Assembly (NCBI GenBank): GCA_036873135.1
Contig: JAPTYO010000015.1
Span: 5,850,839-5,914,838, forward strand
Direction of reading: 5' to 3'
Source: Clarkia xantiana subsp. parviflora
Taxonomy: Eukaryota > Streptophyta > Magnoliopsida > Myrtales > Onagraceae
DNA length: 64,000 nucleotides
Part shown: piece by piece, positions 21,301 through 31,293 of the stretch
Layout of the letters: every line of letters begins with the position of its first letter
How positions within the stretch are numbered: the first letter of the stretch is position 1
Translations under genes and position numbers: made by a program
The notes under the pieces: generated by a model
Database searches by the model: none
Told to the model about the DNA's origin: nothing
What the model saw: only the letters and a program-made list of their open reading frames with translations

Positions 21301-21569
21301 ATTCCCGAAACAACTACGTGCAGCGGGTGGCGGTTTCAGATGGTTCGGGGATTGTGGTGAGTGATGGGGATGTGCTGCAAGCCGAGAAGGTTGAAAATGG
21401 TGGGGGGATTTTGTTGAATCTTGTGAAGAAGGATGGTCAGTCGGTTAGTAGCCAGAGCGAAGTTGCAGAGTGTTTGCAGCTCGAGTGTCCTGATAAGGAG
21501 ATGGATACAAGCTCGGAGTCTGAGGATGGTGATGATGATATGCTGCAGGTAGGTGAAGAAAGAAATTAA
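18304..21569 (+). CDS. SDP1: SDP1-type triacylglycerol lipase, patatin family
   Basis: Exons 18304-19722, 20079-20222 and 20850-21569 join in frame to 760 aa with GT-AG introns. The N-terminus has a hydrophobic stretch (about residues 35-80), then a region like DUF3336, then the patatin core: oxyanion loop GGASLG (236-241), nucleophile elbow GSSVG with Ser265, and catalytic Asp423 in RDGS. The C-terminal third is polar and acidic. SDP1 enzymes release fatty acids from oil-body triacylglycerol during seedling growth; the role is by family. Length is slightly below Arabidopsis SDP1 (about 825 aa, from memory). Start choice: first ATG of the long exon, with N-terminal sequence of the family type. 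SDP1 versus its close paralogue SDP1-like cannot be decided here. Confidence 0.93.
19723..20078 (+). other. SDP1 intron 1
   Basis: 356 bp. The donor GTACCA follows a whole codon (AAG) and the acceptor is TTTAATAG before CTTGCC. It is T-rich as expected, with nothing else recognised. Confidence 0.88.
20223..20849 (+). other. SDP1 intron 2 with AT microsatellite and possible foldback insertion
   Basis: 627 bp, donor GTTCGC and acceptor TTTCTAG before TACTTG. It contains an (AT)n run near 20458-20490. Sequence near 20295-20380 (CATACTGAACTTTAAACG) has an imperfect inverted counterpart near 20685-20740, which suggests a small non-autonomous DNA element. That part is a weak call. Confidence 0.6.
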
Positions 21570-21959
21570 TAATACTACTGCATAATCTGAATCTGGGTGT
21601 ATTTATTGATTGACTTCTGGATGTAGATAATATTGTTGTACATTCTTGATTGATGTTCATTGTTGTAAACATTATGAGGATGCCGTATTTGTTTGCCTAC
21701 TATACTTGGATTGCAATGTGCATAAAATACTGTCGTGTACCCGCGTTTTGCGCAAAAGCAATAATTCAACTCATAAGTTAGTTCAAGTATGTGGTACAAT
21801 AAGAACTACAAAACAAATTATATATTGTCAATGTTGGATTGGTACCCAGCAACAAGGAATAGATTGGGAATTTCAGATATTATTTCATCAAATTCATAAC
21901 TGCAGTGATCCCAATGCTAACCAACTGTTATTGACAGCACATGCTGTAGATAGATGAAG
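21570..21959 (+). other. 3' flank and presumed 3' UTR of the SDP1-type gene
   Basis: 390 bp, T-rich and without a supported ORF. Several AATAAT/AATATT motifs near 21567-21640 could serve as poly(A) signals. No transposon sequence was recognised until about 21960. Confidence 0.4.
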
Positions 21960-22326
21960 CAAACTGAGCTACGGAACATTATTGCTTTGGATCGAACTTC
22001 ACTGGGCTTCGTCTTCTCTTTGGGTTGCATGGTGCTGTTCGTAATGGCCCGTAACATCACCTCCCACTTCACGAACCTTGCCCTCAAGGTCAAAGTCTGG
22101 AAATCGAGTCTGAATTCCGTCCATGGCGTCGGTTGGTGAAGAACTATTCCAATAGATCAAGACCTGCTAAGATGTACGACGGTGACGCTTAACAGTACGA
22201 GTCTCAAGCACAACAATAGGGAAGACAAGACATCACTGCTAGAGTCATCCATCGGCAAGGGCAAGGGAGCTGGTGCATCACCCATGCATTTCTTCATAAG
22301 TGAAACATGGAATCTAATTTGGGTGA
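21960..22326 (-). pseudogene. Chromovirus integrase C-terminal remnant
   Basis: Minus-strand pieces match the tail of Ty3/gypsy chromovirus pol. FHVSLMKKCMGDAP (22260-22310) corresponds to the usual HVSxLKKC(V)GD segment. QTRFPDFDLEGKVREVGG (22050-22110) corresponds to the F-P-x-F-x-L-E-D-K-V region after the chromodomain. They lie in different frames. Element 2 inserted next to the end at 22331. It is unrelated to the Tat elements and older than they are. Confidence 0.6.
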
Positions 22327-22330
22327 GTTT
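22326..22330. repeat. Target site duplication of element 2, left copy (AGTTT)
   Basis: AGTTT precedes the LTR and recurs at 32256-32260 after the right LTR. The pair is exact and defines element 2. Confidence 0.95.
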
Positions 22331-23224
22331 TGATGGATATACGCCCAATTTGAACCCGTTGACTTCCGAACCGTTGTATTTTTATCGTCCCATTTATGAT
22401 TGCAAATCGAAACTTCAACCCGGACACTTCGCGAGAACACCAACGGCTCGGACGGGGCCGAAGCGCCCGTCCGACAACGAAGAACTCACCTAGGTGAGGT
22501 CGGGTGGCCACACCCGACCTCCCCTAGGGGAGATCGGGTCAGCCAACCCGATCTCCCCTAGGGGAGATCGGGTGGACCAACCCGATCTCTCCTAGGAGAG
22601 ATCGGGTTGGCCAACCCGATCTCTCCTAGGAGAGATCGGGTCGGCTGACCCGATCCCTCCTAGGAGGGATGGGGTTGGCCAACCCCACCCTCCCTAGGAG
22701 GGGTTGGGTGCCCTCACCCAACCCCTACCCTTGGGGGTCGGATTCCTCCCCCCCCAAGGGTCCCGACACCCCTCTCAGACGCCCATGCTCGGTCCAGTCT
22801 GCCTACCTCCTCCGAATCCTAAGGTCTTAATTATATACTTAAAGGTTAATTAATTGTGTTTAGAGGTTAACGATGTCATTAAGCCACCTTAATGACACCG
22901 TTGCCTATAAATACTCCACCTTCACAACTCATTTGGGCATCTTGGCTAATTGGATATTTTAGCTCTGACTTCTCTCTAGCTTTATCTCTCTAGAAATATA
23001 GTTCTGACTTAGGCATCGGAGAGGGTTCACCAGGCACCACCCCCCCTCCTCCGTGTCTGGTACTGCCCCTTTTGCAGGGCAAAGGGAGAGAAGAAGAGAA
23101 GGAACCGAAGGAAGAAGGACATAGGCGAAGGAAAAACGACTTGAGAAGACCGGATCACACACATCCCCCATAGGAAGTGAGATCAAAGCCGACACCCCGT
23201 TGACCGAGACCTCATAACCTAACA
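22331..23224 (+). repeat. 5' LTR of element 2
   Basis: 894 bp, from TGATGGATATACGCCC to TAACA. Palindromic array 22496-22710, TATA box 22906-22913, hairpin 23029-23061 (ACCAGGCAC with GTGTCTGGT). It is a sister subfamily of the element 1 LTR. Confidence 0.95.
22906..22913 (+). promoter_or_regulatory. LTR TATA box, element 2
   Basis: TATAAATA in the same context as element 1, upstream of the pyrimidine tract and the GGAGAGGG block. Confidence 0.75.
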
Positions 23225-23226
23225 CT

Positions 23227-23242
23227 TGGCGCCGTCTGCGGG
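23227..23242 (+). promoter_or_regulatory. Primer binding site of element 2
   Basis: TGGCGCCGTCTGCGGG starts two bases after the LTR. It differs from element 1 at one base and has the same tRNA-Asp-like start. Confidence 0.75.
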
Positions 23243-23275
23243 CTTCGGACAGAAAGCCTAACTATCACTAGCAAG

Positions 23276-26200
23276 ATGGCAAACGTATATGTCATCCATG
23301 GAGGGTATGGAGCTGGAGGAGAGTCAGCAAATGCCAGAGAAGCATATATGGCAGAATTAGGGACTCCTAAGCCAAGAGAAGAACAACCAAAGGAAAAGAA
23401 AGAAGACATAATAGAGTTTTCAAGAAGAGACATGGAGCATGTGTTACCAGACAACAAGGATGCCCTGGTCATAACAATGAAGATCACTGACATGGACATT
23501 GGGAGAATCCTAATAGACAGTGGAAGCTCACCCAACATCATTAGCAAAAAGATCCTCAGTATACTAGGAGTTAGGCCAAGTAGCATAAAACAGGTTTACT
23601 CCCCCTTGGTAGGATTTTCAGGAGAGCCAACATACCCACTGGGGGCAGTCACACTACCTGTGACACTGGGCACAGGGCAGAGGCAGCTAAAGATTGATGT
23701 CCCATTCTTCATTACAGAAGACATGGAGGAGTACAATGGGGTCCTAGGTACCACTACAATCAACAAGTGGGGTATGGTACCATCAACGCTATATCAGAAA
23801 GTGAAATTCCCCACAGACCAAGGGATAGGGGAAGTAAAGGGTAACCAGAAGGTAGCACGGAAATGTGCAAGGATTGCACTAGGCAAAAGGAAGAAAACAA
23901 GAGAAGTCCTACTAGTAGACGAGGACCCAAGAGAAGATCATGGAAGGCCAGCCCCCATGGAGGAACTAAAAGAGATACTTATAGAAGAACCCGATAGGAA
24001 GGCTAAAGTTGGGACTGCCTTATCTCAGGAAGAGGAGAACCATTTAGTCGCTTTACTAAGGGAATACAAGGATTTGTTCGCCTGGTCACCGAGCGATATG
24101 CCAGGGATATCAGAAGATGTGATCTCACACAGGCTCAACATAGACGCGGCAACGCGGCCAACAACACAGAAGGTGAGACCAATGGGGGGCAATAAAAAGA
24201 TAGCTATTCAAGAAGAAGTAGAAAAGCTACTAAAAGCAAAGTTCATCAAGGAAATCAGATTCCAGACATGGGTGGCAAACCCAGTACTGGTAAAGAAGCC
24301 GGGAGGAAGTTGGAGAATGTGTATTGACTATCGGGACCTAAACAAGGCATGCCCAAAGGACTCATATCCGCTACCAAGAATAGACCAATTAGTGGATGCA
24401 ACATCAGGTCACCAACTAATGAGCTTCATGGATGCATACTCAGGATATAACCAGATAAAAATGGCCCCCGAGGACGCCCCTCACACAGCATTCTATGCTA
24501 ATAGTGAGATATACCATTACACAGTGATGCCTTTCGGACTCATAAATGCTGGAGCAACATACCAAAGAATGGTCAACAAAATCTTTGGGGACATGATAGG
24601 GAAGACAATGGAGGCGTATGTGGACGACATGATAGTGAAATCCAAAGAGAAGAAGGACCACGTGGAGAACCTTCGCTCAACGTTTGAAAGGATGAGGCAA
24701 TACCAAGTCCGTCTAAACCCGAAAAAATGTGCATTCGGGGTGCAATCAGGAAAGTTTCTAGGCTTTATGGTAAGCCAACGAGGCATAGAGGTAAACCCCG
24801 AAAAACTTCAAGCAATTGAAGAAATGCAGTCACCCACGAAACACAAAGAGGTCCAACGACTAAACGGGAGGTTGGCAGCCCTTAACAGATTCCTATCCAA
24901 AATAGGAGACAAGGCATTACCCTTCTTTGAGGTACTAAGGGCAAACAAGAAATTTGAGTGGACACCAAGATGTGAGGAAGCCTTCCAGCAACTCAAGCAA
25001 CATCTAAAGACACTACCACCCCTAGCAAAGCCTACACCAGGGGAGCCCCTTTACCTCTACATCTCTGTGAGCAACGTGGCGGTAAGCTCAGTGCTAATTA
25101 AGGAGGAAAATGCTGCACAATTGCCAGTATACTTCGTAAGCAAAACATTGGCAAAATATGAGATCAACTACTTGCCAATAGAAAAGTATCTCTATGCACT
25201 GATCGTATCAGCAAGAAAGTTGAGACCATATTTTCATGGGCATGAAGTAACAGTCCTCACAGACCAACCATTGAAACACCTCCTTCAAAGACCGGACACA
25301 TCGGGAAGGCTGACAAAATGGGCAATTGAGCTAAGTGAGTTTCGAATTCATTTTGCCCCAAGAACAGCCATAAAGGGTCAGGCTCTAGCAGATTTTATCG
25401 CCGAATTCACTGGAATTAATCCAGACGAAGACTTGGGAGAAGTCAAAACTACGTGCGAGGCAAGTAGTAGTCAGGAGACACAACCAGAAGAATTATGGGA
25501 GATGCATACTGATGGGTCATCAAACGGAGGAGGTTCAGGTGCAGGCCTCTTACTATACCCACCAAACAGTGATACACCCATGCGCTACGCCATGGCACTC
25601 ACCTTTAAGGCAACAAACAATGAGGCTGAGTACGAAGCACTAATAACTGGCCTGAGAATAGCCAAAGGAGTAGGGGCAAAGCATTTAAGGGTCAAGTGCG
25701 ATTCTCAACTAGTTGTCAATCAAGTGAAAGGAATCTACACTGCAAAGTCCGAAAACATGCAGAGATACTTACAGCAAGCCCAGGACCTGATAAAGAGCTT
25801 CCAAAGCTTCGACATTGAGTCAGTCCCAAGAGAACAAAACCAAGAGGCAGACGCCTTAAGTAAACTAGCCTTAGGGGCAGAAGCAGGCAAAGAGGTTCAC
25901 TTCGTAGAGCAAAGAATGCAATCGGTGATAGAACAAATGGAGGTTCTAGCAATAGATGAGGCAGAAGTCTGGATGACACCAATGCGACAGTACATCATGG
26001 AAGGAAAGCTCCCAAGAGATAAAGTGGAAGCAATCAAGATTGAAAGGATGGCTAGGAGTTACGCAGTGATGGACAATGAACTCTACAAGAAAGGATATTC
26101 CACGCCTTTCCTCAAATGCATAGCATATCCAGAAACAGAGAGAGTGCTTGCAGAACTCCACGAGGGAGATGCGGGGTGCCATGAAGGAGCACGGTCAATA

Positions 26201-27202
26201 AGCCGAAAGGTCTACAACCTAGGATACTATTGGCCATCAATGAGCAAAGAAGTAGCAGACTTGGTACAAAAATGTGATCACTGCCAAAGGTACTCCAGAA
26301 ATATAACAGCCCCACCAGCAAAGCTAAGCTCCATCTCAGGAGCCTGGCCTTTCGCGCAATGGGGGATTGATCTAATAGGCCCCCTACCGAAGACAAAAGG
26401 TCAGAAGACTTGCATAATTGTTGCAATAGACTACTTCTCCAAATGGATAGAAGCAAAGGCAATGGGGAAGACAACAGATGACCAAGTCGTCAATTTCATC
26501 CAATCTCACATTGTCTCAAGATACGGGGTGCCAAGAGCAATAATAAGTGACAACGGCCCACAATTCAAGAGCAAGAAGTTACAGTGGTATTGCGAAAGAC
26601 TGAATATAGATCACCGTTTCGCATCAGTGAAGCACCCCCAGACAAACGGACAAGTAGAATCGGCAAACAAGATAGTGCTAGATGGCCTAAAGAAACGACT
26701 CCACGCCACCAAGGGAAGTTGGGTAGATGAACTGGAAAATGTCCTATGGGCAGTGCGAACAACACCAAAGATATCCACAGGAGAAACACCATTTGGCTTG
26801 GTATACGGAACTGAAGCGGTGGCACCAGCAGAAATAGCTGTACAATCACTGAGGACCAAGTACTTTGAGGAGCATGAGAACAACAAAGCAAGGCTTTTAG
26901 ATTTAGACATGGTGGAGGATAAAAGGTGGAATTCAGAAGAAGCACAGACACGAATGCGCCTTGTCTCAGCAAGATACTACAACCGTCAAGTCAAGGAGAG
27001 ACAATTCCACGTAGGAGAACTGGTACTAAGAAGGAATGAGTTCTCACACTTGGACCAAGTCAGAAAATTATCTCCAAAATGGGAAGGACCCTACAAGATA
27101 GCGTCAGTCCCCTACGTCAACGCCTACCGCCTCGAAGATGGGGAGGGGTATATCTCCACAAACACCTTCAGTGGAGAGCACCTAAAGAAGTACTACGTAT
27201 AA
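23276..27202 (+). CDS. Element 2 pol polyprotein: PR-RT-RNaseH-aRNaseH-INT
   Basis: An uninterrupted 1308-aa ORF. The ATG has a strong context (A at -3, G at +4). It opens with the pre-protease motif VIHGG. Protease DSGSS is at 81-85. RT has FMDAYSGYNQIKM and YVDD at 448-451. A gypsy-type RNase H remnant (about 560-720) is followed by a second, archaeal-type RNase H (TDGSS at 746), a pairing typical of Tat elements. Integrase has an HHCC finger and D1032, D1092, E1128, a D,D-35-E spacing. No gag domain precedes it, so the enzymes would need Gag from another element to be packaged. All visible catalytic residues are present. Confidence 0.95.
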   Translation: MANVYVIHGGYGAGGESANAREAYMAELGTPKPREEQPKEKKEDIIEFSRRDMEHVLPDNKDALVITMKITDMDIGRILIDSGSSPNIISKKILSILGVRPSSIKQVYSPLVGFSGEPTYPLGAVTLPVTLGTGQRQLKIDVPFFITEDMEEYNGVLGTTTINKWGMVPSTLYQKVKFPTDQGIGEVKGNQKVARKCARIALGKRKKTREVLLVDEDPREDHGRPAPMEELKEILIEEPDRKAKVGTALSQEEENHLVALLREYKDLFAWSPSDMPGISEDVISHRLNIDAATRPTTQKVRPMGGNKKIAIQEEVEKLLKAKFIKEIRFQTWVANPVLVKKPGGSWRMCIDYRDLNKACPKDSYPLPRIDQLVDATSGHQLMSFMDAYSGYNQIKMAPEDAPHTAFYANSEIYHYTVMPFGLINAGATYQRMVNKIFGDMIGKTMEAYVDDMIVKSKEKKDHVENLRSTFERMRQYQVRLNPKKCAFGVQSGKFLGFMVSQRGIEVNPEKLQAIEEMQSPTKHKEVQRLNGRLAALNRFLSKIGDKALPFFEVLRANKKFEWTPRCEEAFQQLKQHLKTLPPLAKPTPGEPLYLYISVSNVAVSSVLIKEENAAQLPVYFVSKTLAKYEINYLPIEKYLYALIVSARKLRPYFHGHEVTVLTDQPLKHLLQRPDTSGRLTKWAIELSEFRIHFAPRTAIKGQALADFIAEFTGINPDEDLGEVKTTCEASSSQETQPEELWEMHTDGSSNGGGSGAGLLLYPPNSDTPMRYAMALTFKATNNEAEYEALITGLRIAKGVGAKHLRVKCDSQLVVNQVKGIYTAKSENMQRYLQQAQDLIKSFQSFDIESVPREQNQEADALSKLALGAEAGKEVHFVEQRMQSVIEQMEVLAIDEAEVWMTPMRQYIMEGKLPRDKVEAIKIERMARSYAVMDNELYKKGYSTPFLKCIAYPETERVLAELHEGDAGCHEGARSISRKVYNLGYYWPSMSKEVADLVQKCDHCQRYSRNITAPPAKLSSISGAWPFAQWGIDLIGPLPKTKGQKTCIIVAIDYFSKWIEAKAMGKTTDDQVVNFIQSHIVSRYGVPRAIISDNGPQFKSKKLQWYCERLNIDHRFASVKHPQTNGQVESANKIVLDGLKKRLHATKGSWVDELENVLWAVRTTPKISTGETPFGLVYGTEAVAPAEIAVQSLRTKYFEEHENNKARLLDLDMVEDKRWNSEEAQTRMRLVSARYYNRQVKERQFHVGELVLRRNEFSHLDQVRKLSPKWEGPYKIASVPYVNAYRLEDGEGYISTNTFSGEHLKKYYV

Positions 27203-27481
27203 GAAGGAAGCACAAACAAGAGACCATATCCTTAGTTTCATATCTAGCATTTTGCTTGTTTTAGCTCTACAAGCTTTTCAAAAACAACTCTAGAGAAGGA
27301 GAACTCACGAAGTTACTCCAACTCTACAACTATCTTTGATCTCCTACAAAGGATGTCTTGGTGCACCAAGGCATCCCGAGTGTACAAAAACATGAATGCT
27401 CCTAAGAGAGTAGTAGTTTACCAGTGAATGTGATGTTACAATCACCAAGTTATCCTTACACAGATATGACTTCAAGTCAAC
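27203..27481. other. Non-coding link after pol, shared with element 1
   Basis: About 280 bp. From 27222 (CATATCCTTAGTTTCATATC) it matches the sequence at and after the gag stop of element 1 (5380 onward), though there the first bases are coding. This marks the 3' breakpoint of the coding swap between the two elements. Confidence 0.75.
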
Positions 27482-28470
27482 AACCTTCGACGCCCCCAAG
27501 AACGTATCTTGAGAGTAGTCTTCGTACTACGACATTCGACGCCCCCAAGAGCGTATCTTGAGAGTAGTGTTCATACTACGAATTCGACGCCACCAAGAGC
27601 GTATCTTGAGAGTAGTCTTCGTACTACGACATTCGACGCCCCCAAGAGCGTATCTTGAGAGTGGTTTCCAAAAACTACGAACCTCGACGCCCCCAAGAGC
27701 GTATCTTGAGAGTAGTGTTCATACTACGAATTCGACGCCACCAAGAGCGTATCTTGAGAGTAGTCTTCGTACTACGACATTCGACGCCCCCAAGAGCGTA
27801 TCTTGAGAGTGGTTTCCAAAAACTACGAACCTCGACGCCCCCAAGAGCGTATCTTGAGAGTAGTGTTCATACTACAACCTTCGACGCCCCCAAGAGCGTA
27901 TCTTGAGAGTAGTTATTACACTACGACTTCGACGCACCAAGAGCGTATCTTGAGAGTGGTTTCCAAAAACTACGAATTCGACGCCCCCAGGAGCGTATCT
28001 TGAGGTAGATTTGCAACCTACCAGATTCGACGCCCCCAAGAGCGTATCTTGAGGTAGAAAAAACACTACCAGTTCGACGCCCCCAAGAGCGTATCTTGAG
28101 GTAGATTTCAAACTACCAGTTCGACGCCCACCAAGAGCGTATCTTTGGTCTAACCTGAGCCCTCCGGGAGCCTATCCTGTGAAACGTTAAGTGCCGTCCG
28201 AGAGCCTGTCTCGTGAACAGTTTGACACCCGTCAAGAAGGTATGGTATTGGTGGACTAACCTGTGCCCTCCGGGAGCCTATCCTGTGAAACGTTAAGTGC
28301 CGTCCGAGAGCCTGTCTCGTGAACAGTTTGACACCCGTCAAGAAGGTATTGTATTGGTGGACTAACCTGCGCCCTCCGGGAGCCTATCCTGCGAAACGTT
28401 AAGTGCCGTCCGAGAGCCTGTCTCGTGAACAGATTTCGACGCCCACCAAGAGCGTATCTTTGGTCTAACA
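27482..28470 (+). repeat. Hairpin-bearing tandem array, element 2
   Basis: About fourteen units built like the element 1 array (CAAGAGCGTATCTTG plus GTAGT/ACTAC or GGTAG/CTACC arms). Three copies of a longer unit follow (CCCTCCGGGAGCC, GTCCGAGAGCC) to 28470. It contains more units than element 1. Local ORFs are repeat artefacts. Confidence 0.9.
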
Positions 28471-28853
28471 GTACAACGTATACCGTGTAAGGGGTATCAG
28501 AAAAGATCATCGTACCATGCTTAGAAGGATACCATGAGAAAGAAATTTCTAAGTAAAGTAATGTGAAGAACAAATAATGTTTTTTCTTTATGAAGTTACA
28601 GGTATGACATGAAGGAAACCACGAAAGAAGAATAAGTAAAGGAAATATACCAAGGGAAGGTTCCATACCCAAAGAGCCATACACAAGGCACAAGGAGGCA
28701 TCATAAGAAGAGACATAAGCACACGGCCATGTATACAACGAGTAGAGACAAGTGTATCACACAAAGAAGGCAACACTAAGAAAGATGGAGTTTTAAACTC
28801 TAAAGACAACCACAACTCACAAACACATGAGACTACCACAAGAAATAAGGGTA

Positions 28854-29920
28854 CTATTCCCTTATCTTCGCAATATGCTTAATAGCAAAGTCTGACAAAT
28901 CACCAAGTCGAGAAAAAGGAAAGTCAGGAGCAATCATATGAATACGCTCAAGAATCTTCTTCAAGGAAATACGTTTCGCCACAGAGCAACGAACATCCAT
29001 AGCAGCCTGATAAGCAGAAGAGGCCTTATACTCAGCAATGGCACACTCCTTCGCCTCCATACAAAACATTTCCTCCAGAGAGACTAACTCAGCAGCCCGG
29101 AGTGTCTCATCACGATAAGACCTTTGTTTCAACGCCTCAACCTCTTCATTGAGAAGAACAATGCGACCCTCCAAGTCTCGGCACCGCAAATCAGTCATAC
29201 GGCTATGCTCCAAACAGCTAATAAGATTGGATTTAAGAGAGACACAAATGTCCTCATATACCTTCCTCTCCTCAGCAAGATCAATAGCAAGGGTGGATAA
29301 ATTAACAAGGTCGGCCATACCCTGCAACAAAAATAAAAGATGAGGCGGATAACACATGAAGAAGAAGTATGCCGAAGGATAAAACAGTTTGTAACATTAC
29401 AGGAGCATAACGAGCCAACACATCACGAGCCAACTCATAAGTTGCCTCCAACCCTTTGGAGAGGGACACACGATCAGCAGGAGGAACAGCAGACTGCAGA
29501 ACACGAACTCCAACTTCAGGAGTTTGTAAAGAAGATTGATTGTCAAAACGAGCCCCACGCCCATAATAAGGCGCCCACTCGGACCCGACAATCCCATCAA
29601 CAGGGGGACGAGACAGCTCCTTCCGACTCAGACGCGGAAGACGAAGTCTACCTATAACAAAGCACAGAGTAAATACCAAGGTACACTAAAGAAACTCAGT
29701 TGCTCAAGGACTCACCAAACAAGGAGGAAGGAAAAGACGGATCCCGGACCTTCGATTGGGGGGCATCAATATAGAAAGAAGATGGCACCCTAACGCCACC
29801 ACCCTTACCTTCAGTTAGAGAACACCTCCCCGCACCATAGAAAACTGATCTTTTTGCAATCGAAGATCCGGTCCCGGAAGTAACCACTCCCACACGTACT
29901 GGCCTTTTACTCCTCATCAA
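28854..29920 (-). CDS. Spliced antisense gene of element 2, N-terminally short
   Basis: Exons 29920-29716, 29651-29401 and 29321-28854 join to 924 nt, or 307 aa, with no stop. The GT-AG introns of 64 and 79 bp fall at the same places as introns 4 and 5 of the element 1 gene. The middle exon carries the shared LSRKEL, TPEVGVRVL and RYAPV segments. The last exon is a coiled coil followed by the PDFPF-GDL type segment. The N-terminal domain of element 1 (RFGLRLPYC) is missing and its place is taken by a 66-bp minisatellite. Function unknown. Splicing is inferred from conserved borders and open frame, not from transcripts. Confidence 0.65.
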
Positions 29921-30066
29921 TCACCAGAAAGTTCTGCTGACCGGAAAAAACACAGGCTCAGCCCAAGAAAAACAGAAAGCAAACAATGGACAAGAGATAC
30001 GAACTCATTTCCCTAAATGATGGATACAAAGTCAAAAGACAAGAATAGAAAGACGACAAGAAAGAC

Positions 30067-30365
30067 CCCATCAGCCAATAGGCAGAGGCAGGGGGCAGGG
30101 GGAGATAGTCATAACTCCCAGCATAAGGAGACCCCATCAGCCAATAGGCAGAGGCAGGGGGCAGGGGGAGATAGTCATAACTCCCAGCATAAGGAGACCC
30201 CATCAGCCAATAGGCAGAGGCAGGGGGCAGGGGGAGATAGTCATAACTCCCAGCATAAGGAGACCCCATCAGCCAACAAGCAGAGGCAGGGGGCAGGGGG
30301 AGATAGTCATAACTCCCAGCATAAGGAGACCTCGTCAGCCAATAGGCAGAGGCGGGGAGACAAAG
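30067..30365. repeat. 66-bp minisatellite in element 2
   Basis: Four to five copies of a 66-bp unit (starts of TCAGCCAATAGGCAGAGG at 30071, 30137, 30203, 30269, 30335), the last diverged. Because 66 is a multiple of three, both strands stay open across it. I treat those ORFs as artefacts. Confidence 0.92.
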
Positions 30366-30740
30366 GAAGATAGTTACAAACCCCAGCACAGAGAGACCCA
30401 CGGGCCAACAAGCGAAGATAAGGGGCAAAAGGAGATAATTATAATCCCAACATGGAGGACTTCACCCGCCGGTAAGCGGAAACATGAAGGTAAAAAGATG
30501 GAAAAATGACGAATCAAACAGGACTATATTATCATGAAGACATACAAATCAAGAACGAGACGAGTAAGGAAACGATTGAAGGAGAAGCATAATTAAATCT
30601 CTCAAAGGCAACGCTTACACAAAAAGAGAAGACACATACCTCAATGCAACGCACGCCCCGAGAAACAAGCTTGACCAGAAATCCCACCGCCAAAAGGAAA
30701 AGAAGAGAAAAGGACAATGAGAATGAGGTAATCACTTCTC

Positions 30741-30751
30741 CTTTTATAATA
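30741..30751 (-). promoter_or_regulatory. Antisense TATA box, element 2
   Basis: On the minus strand TATTATAAAAG followed by GAGAAG, about 0.8 kb upstream of the antisense start. It aligns with TATA-like boxes of element 3 (52631-52642) and, decayed, of elements 1 and 4. Confidence 0.55.
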
Positions 30752-31251
30752 CAGAGGATTAGGGTTTTTCTAGAGTCGCCAAATCAACACCGTTGATTTT
30801 TAGAATGGAAAATTTCAAGGGACAAGATTCAAAAACTAGTTCCCATCAACCATGGTTAAACTCACACTTACCATAGTTGACATCTACTAAGGTTTATTTC
30901 CTAGTATCCCATACTTAGGAAAATTTTAGACCAAAACTGAAATTTTTCATCACTAAGATAAAATCCCGGCACGAAATTGGAAGCGTAAGTTATTTAGTTG
31001 CACTCGTATCACACCCCGGTGCAAGTTTGTATTTTTTGAGTATACACCTGTAGCAGAGATAAGTTTATCACTCCCACCTCAGACGGACGTGTGTCTAGGC
31101 ACACGTCCGTGCTACTCTGACGTTTACAATTCCTCTATCTCAGTAGACAGGGGGGCAGGGTCAGAGGCACGCATCTAAGGGTAAGCAGACATTCAGACAA
31201 AGAAGGTAAAATCCCGGTTTCAAATTGCGCGTGTCATACCATCCTAAAATA

Positions 31252-31293
31252 GAGTCAATCAAGGGTTAGGCCATTGGTTGACTCGGGGGCATG
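31252..31293 (+). promoter_or_regulatory. Polypurine tract with inverted repeat (element 2)
   Basis: GAGTCAA (31252-31258) pairs with TTGACTC (31278-31284). GGGGGCATG then leads into the LTR. Confidence 0.75.

Noticed and set aside
30017..30373. 118-aa plus-strand and 156-aa minus-strand ORFs
   Set aside because: Both are products of a 66-bp minisatellite whose length is a multiple of three. No family pattern.
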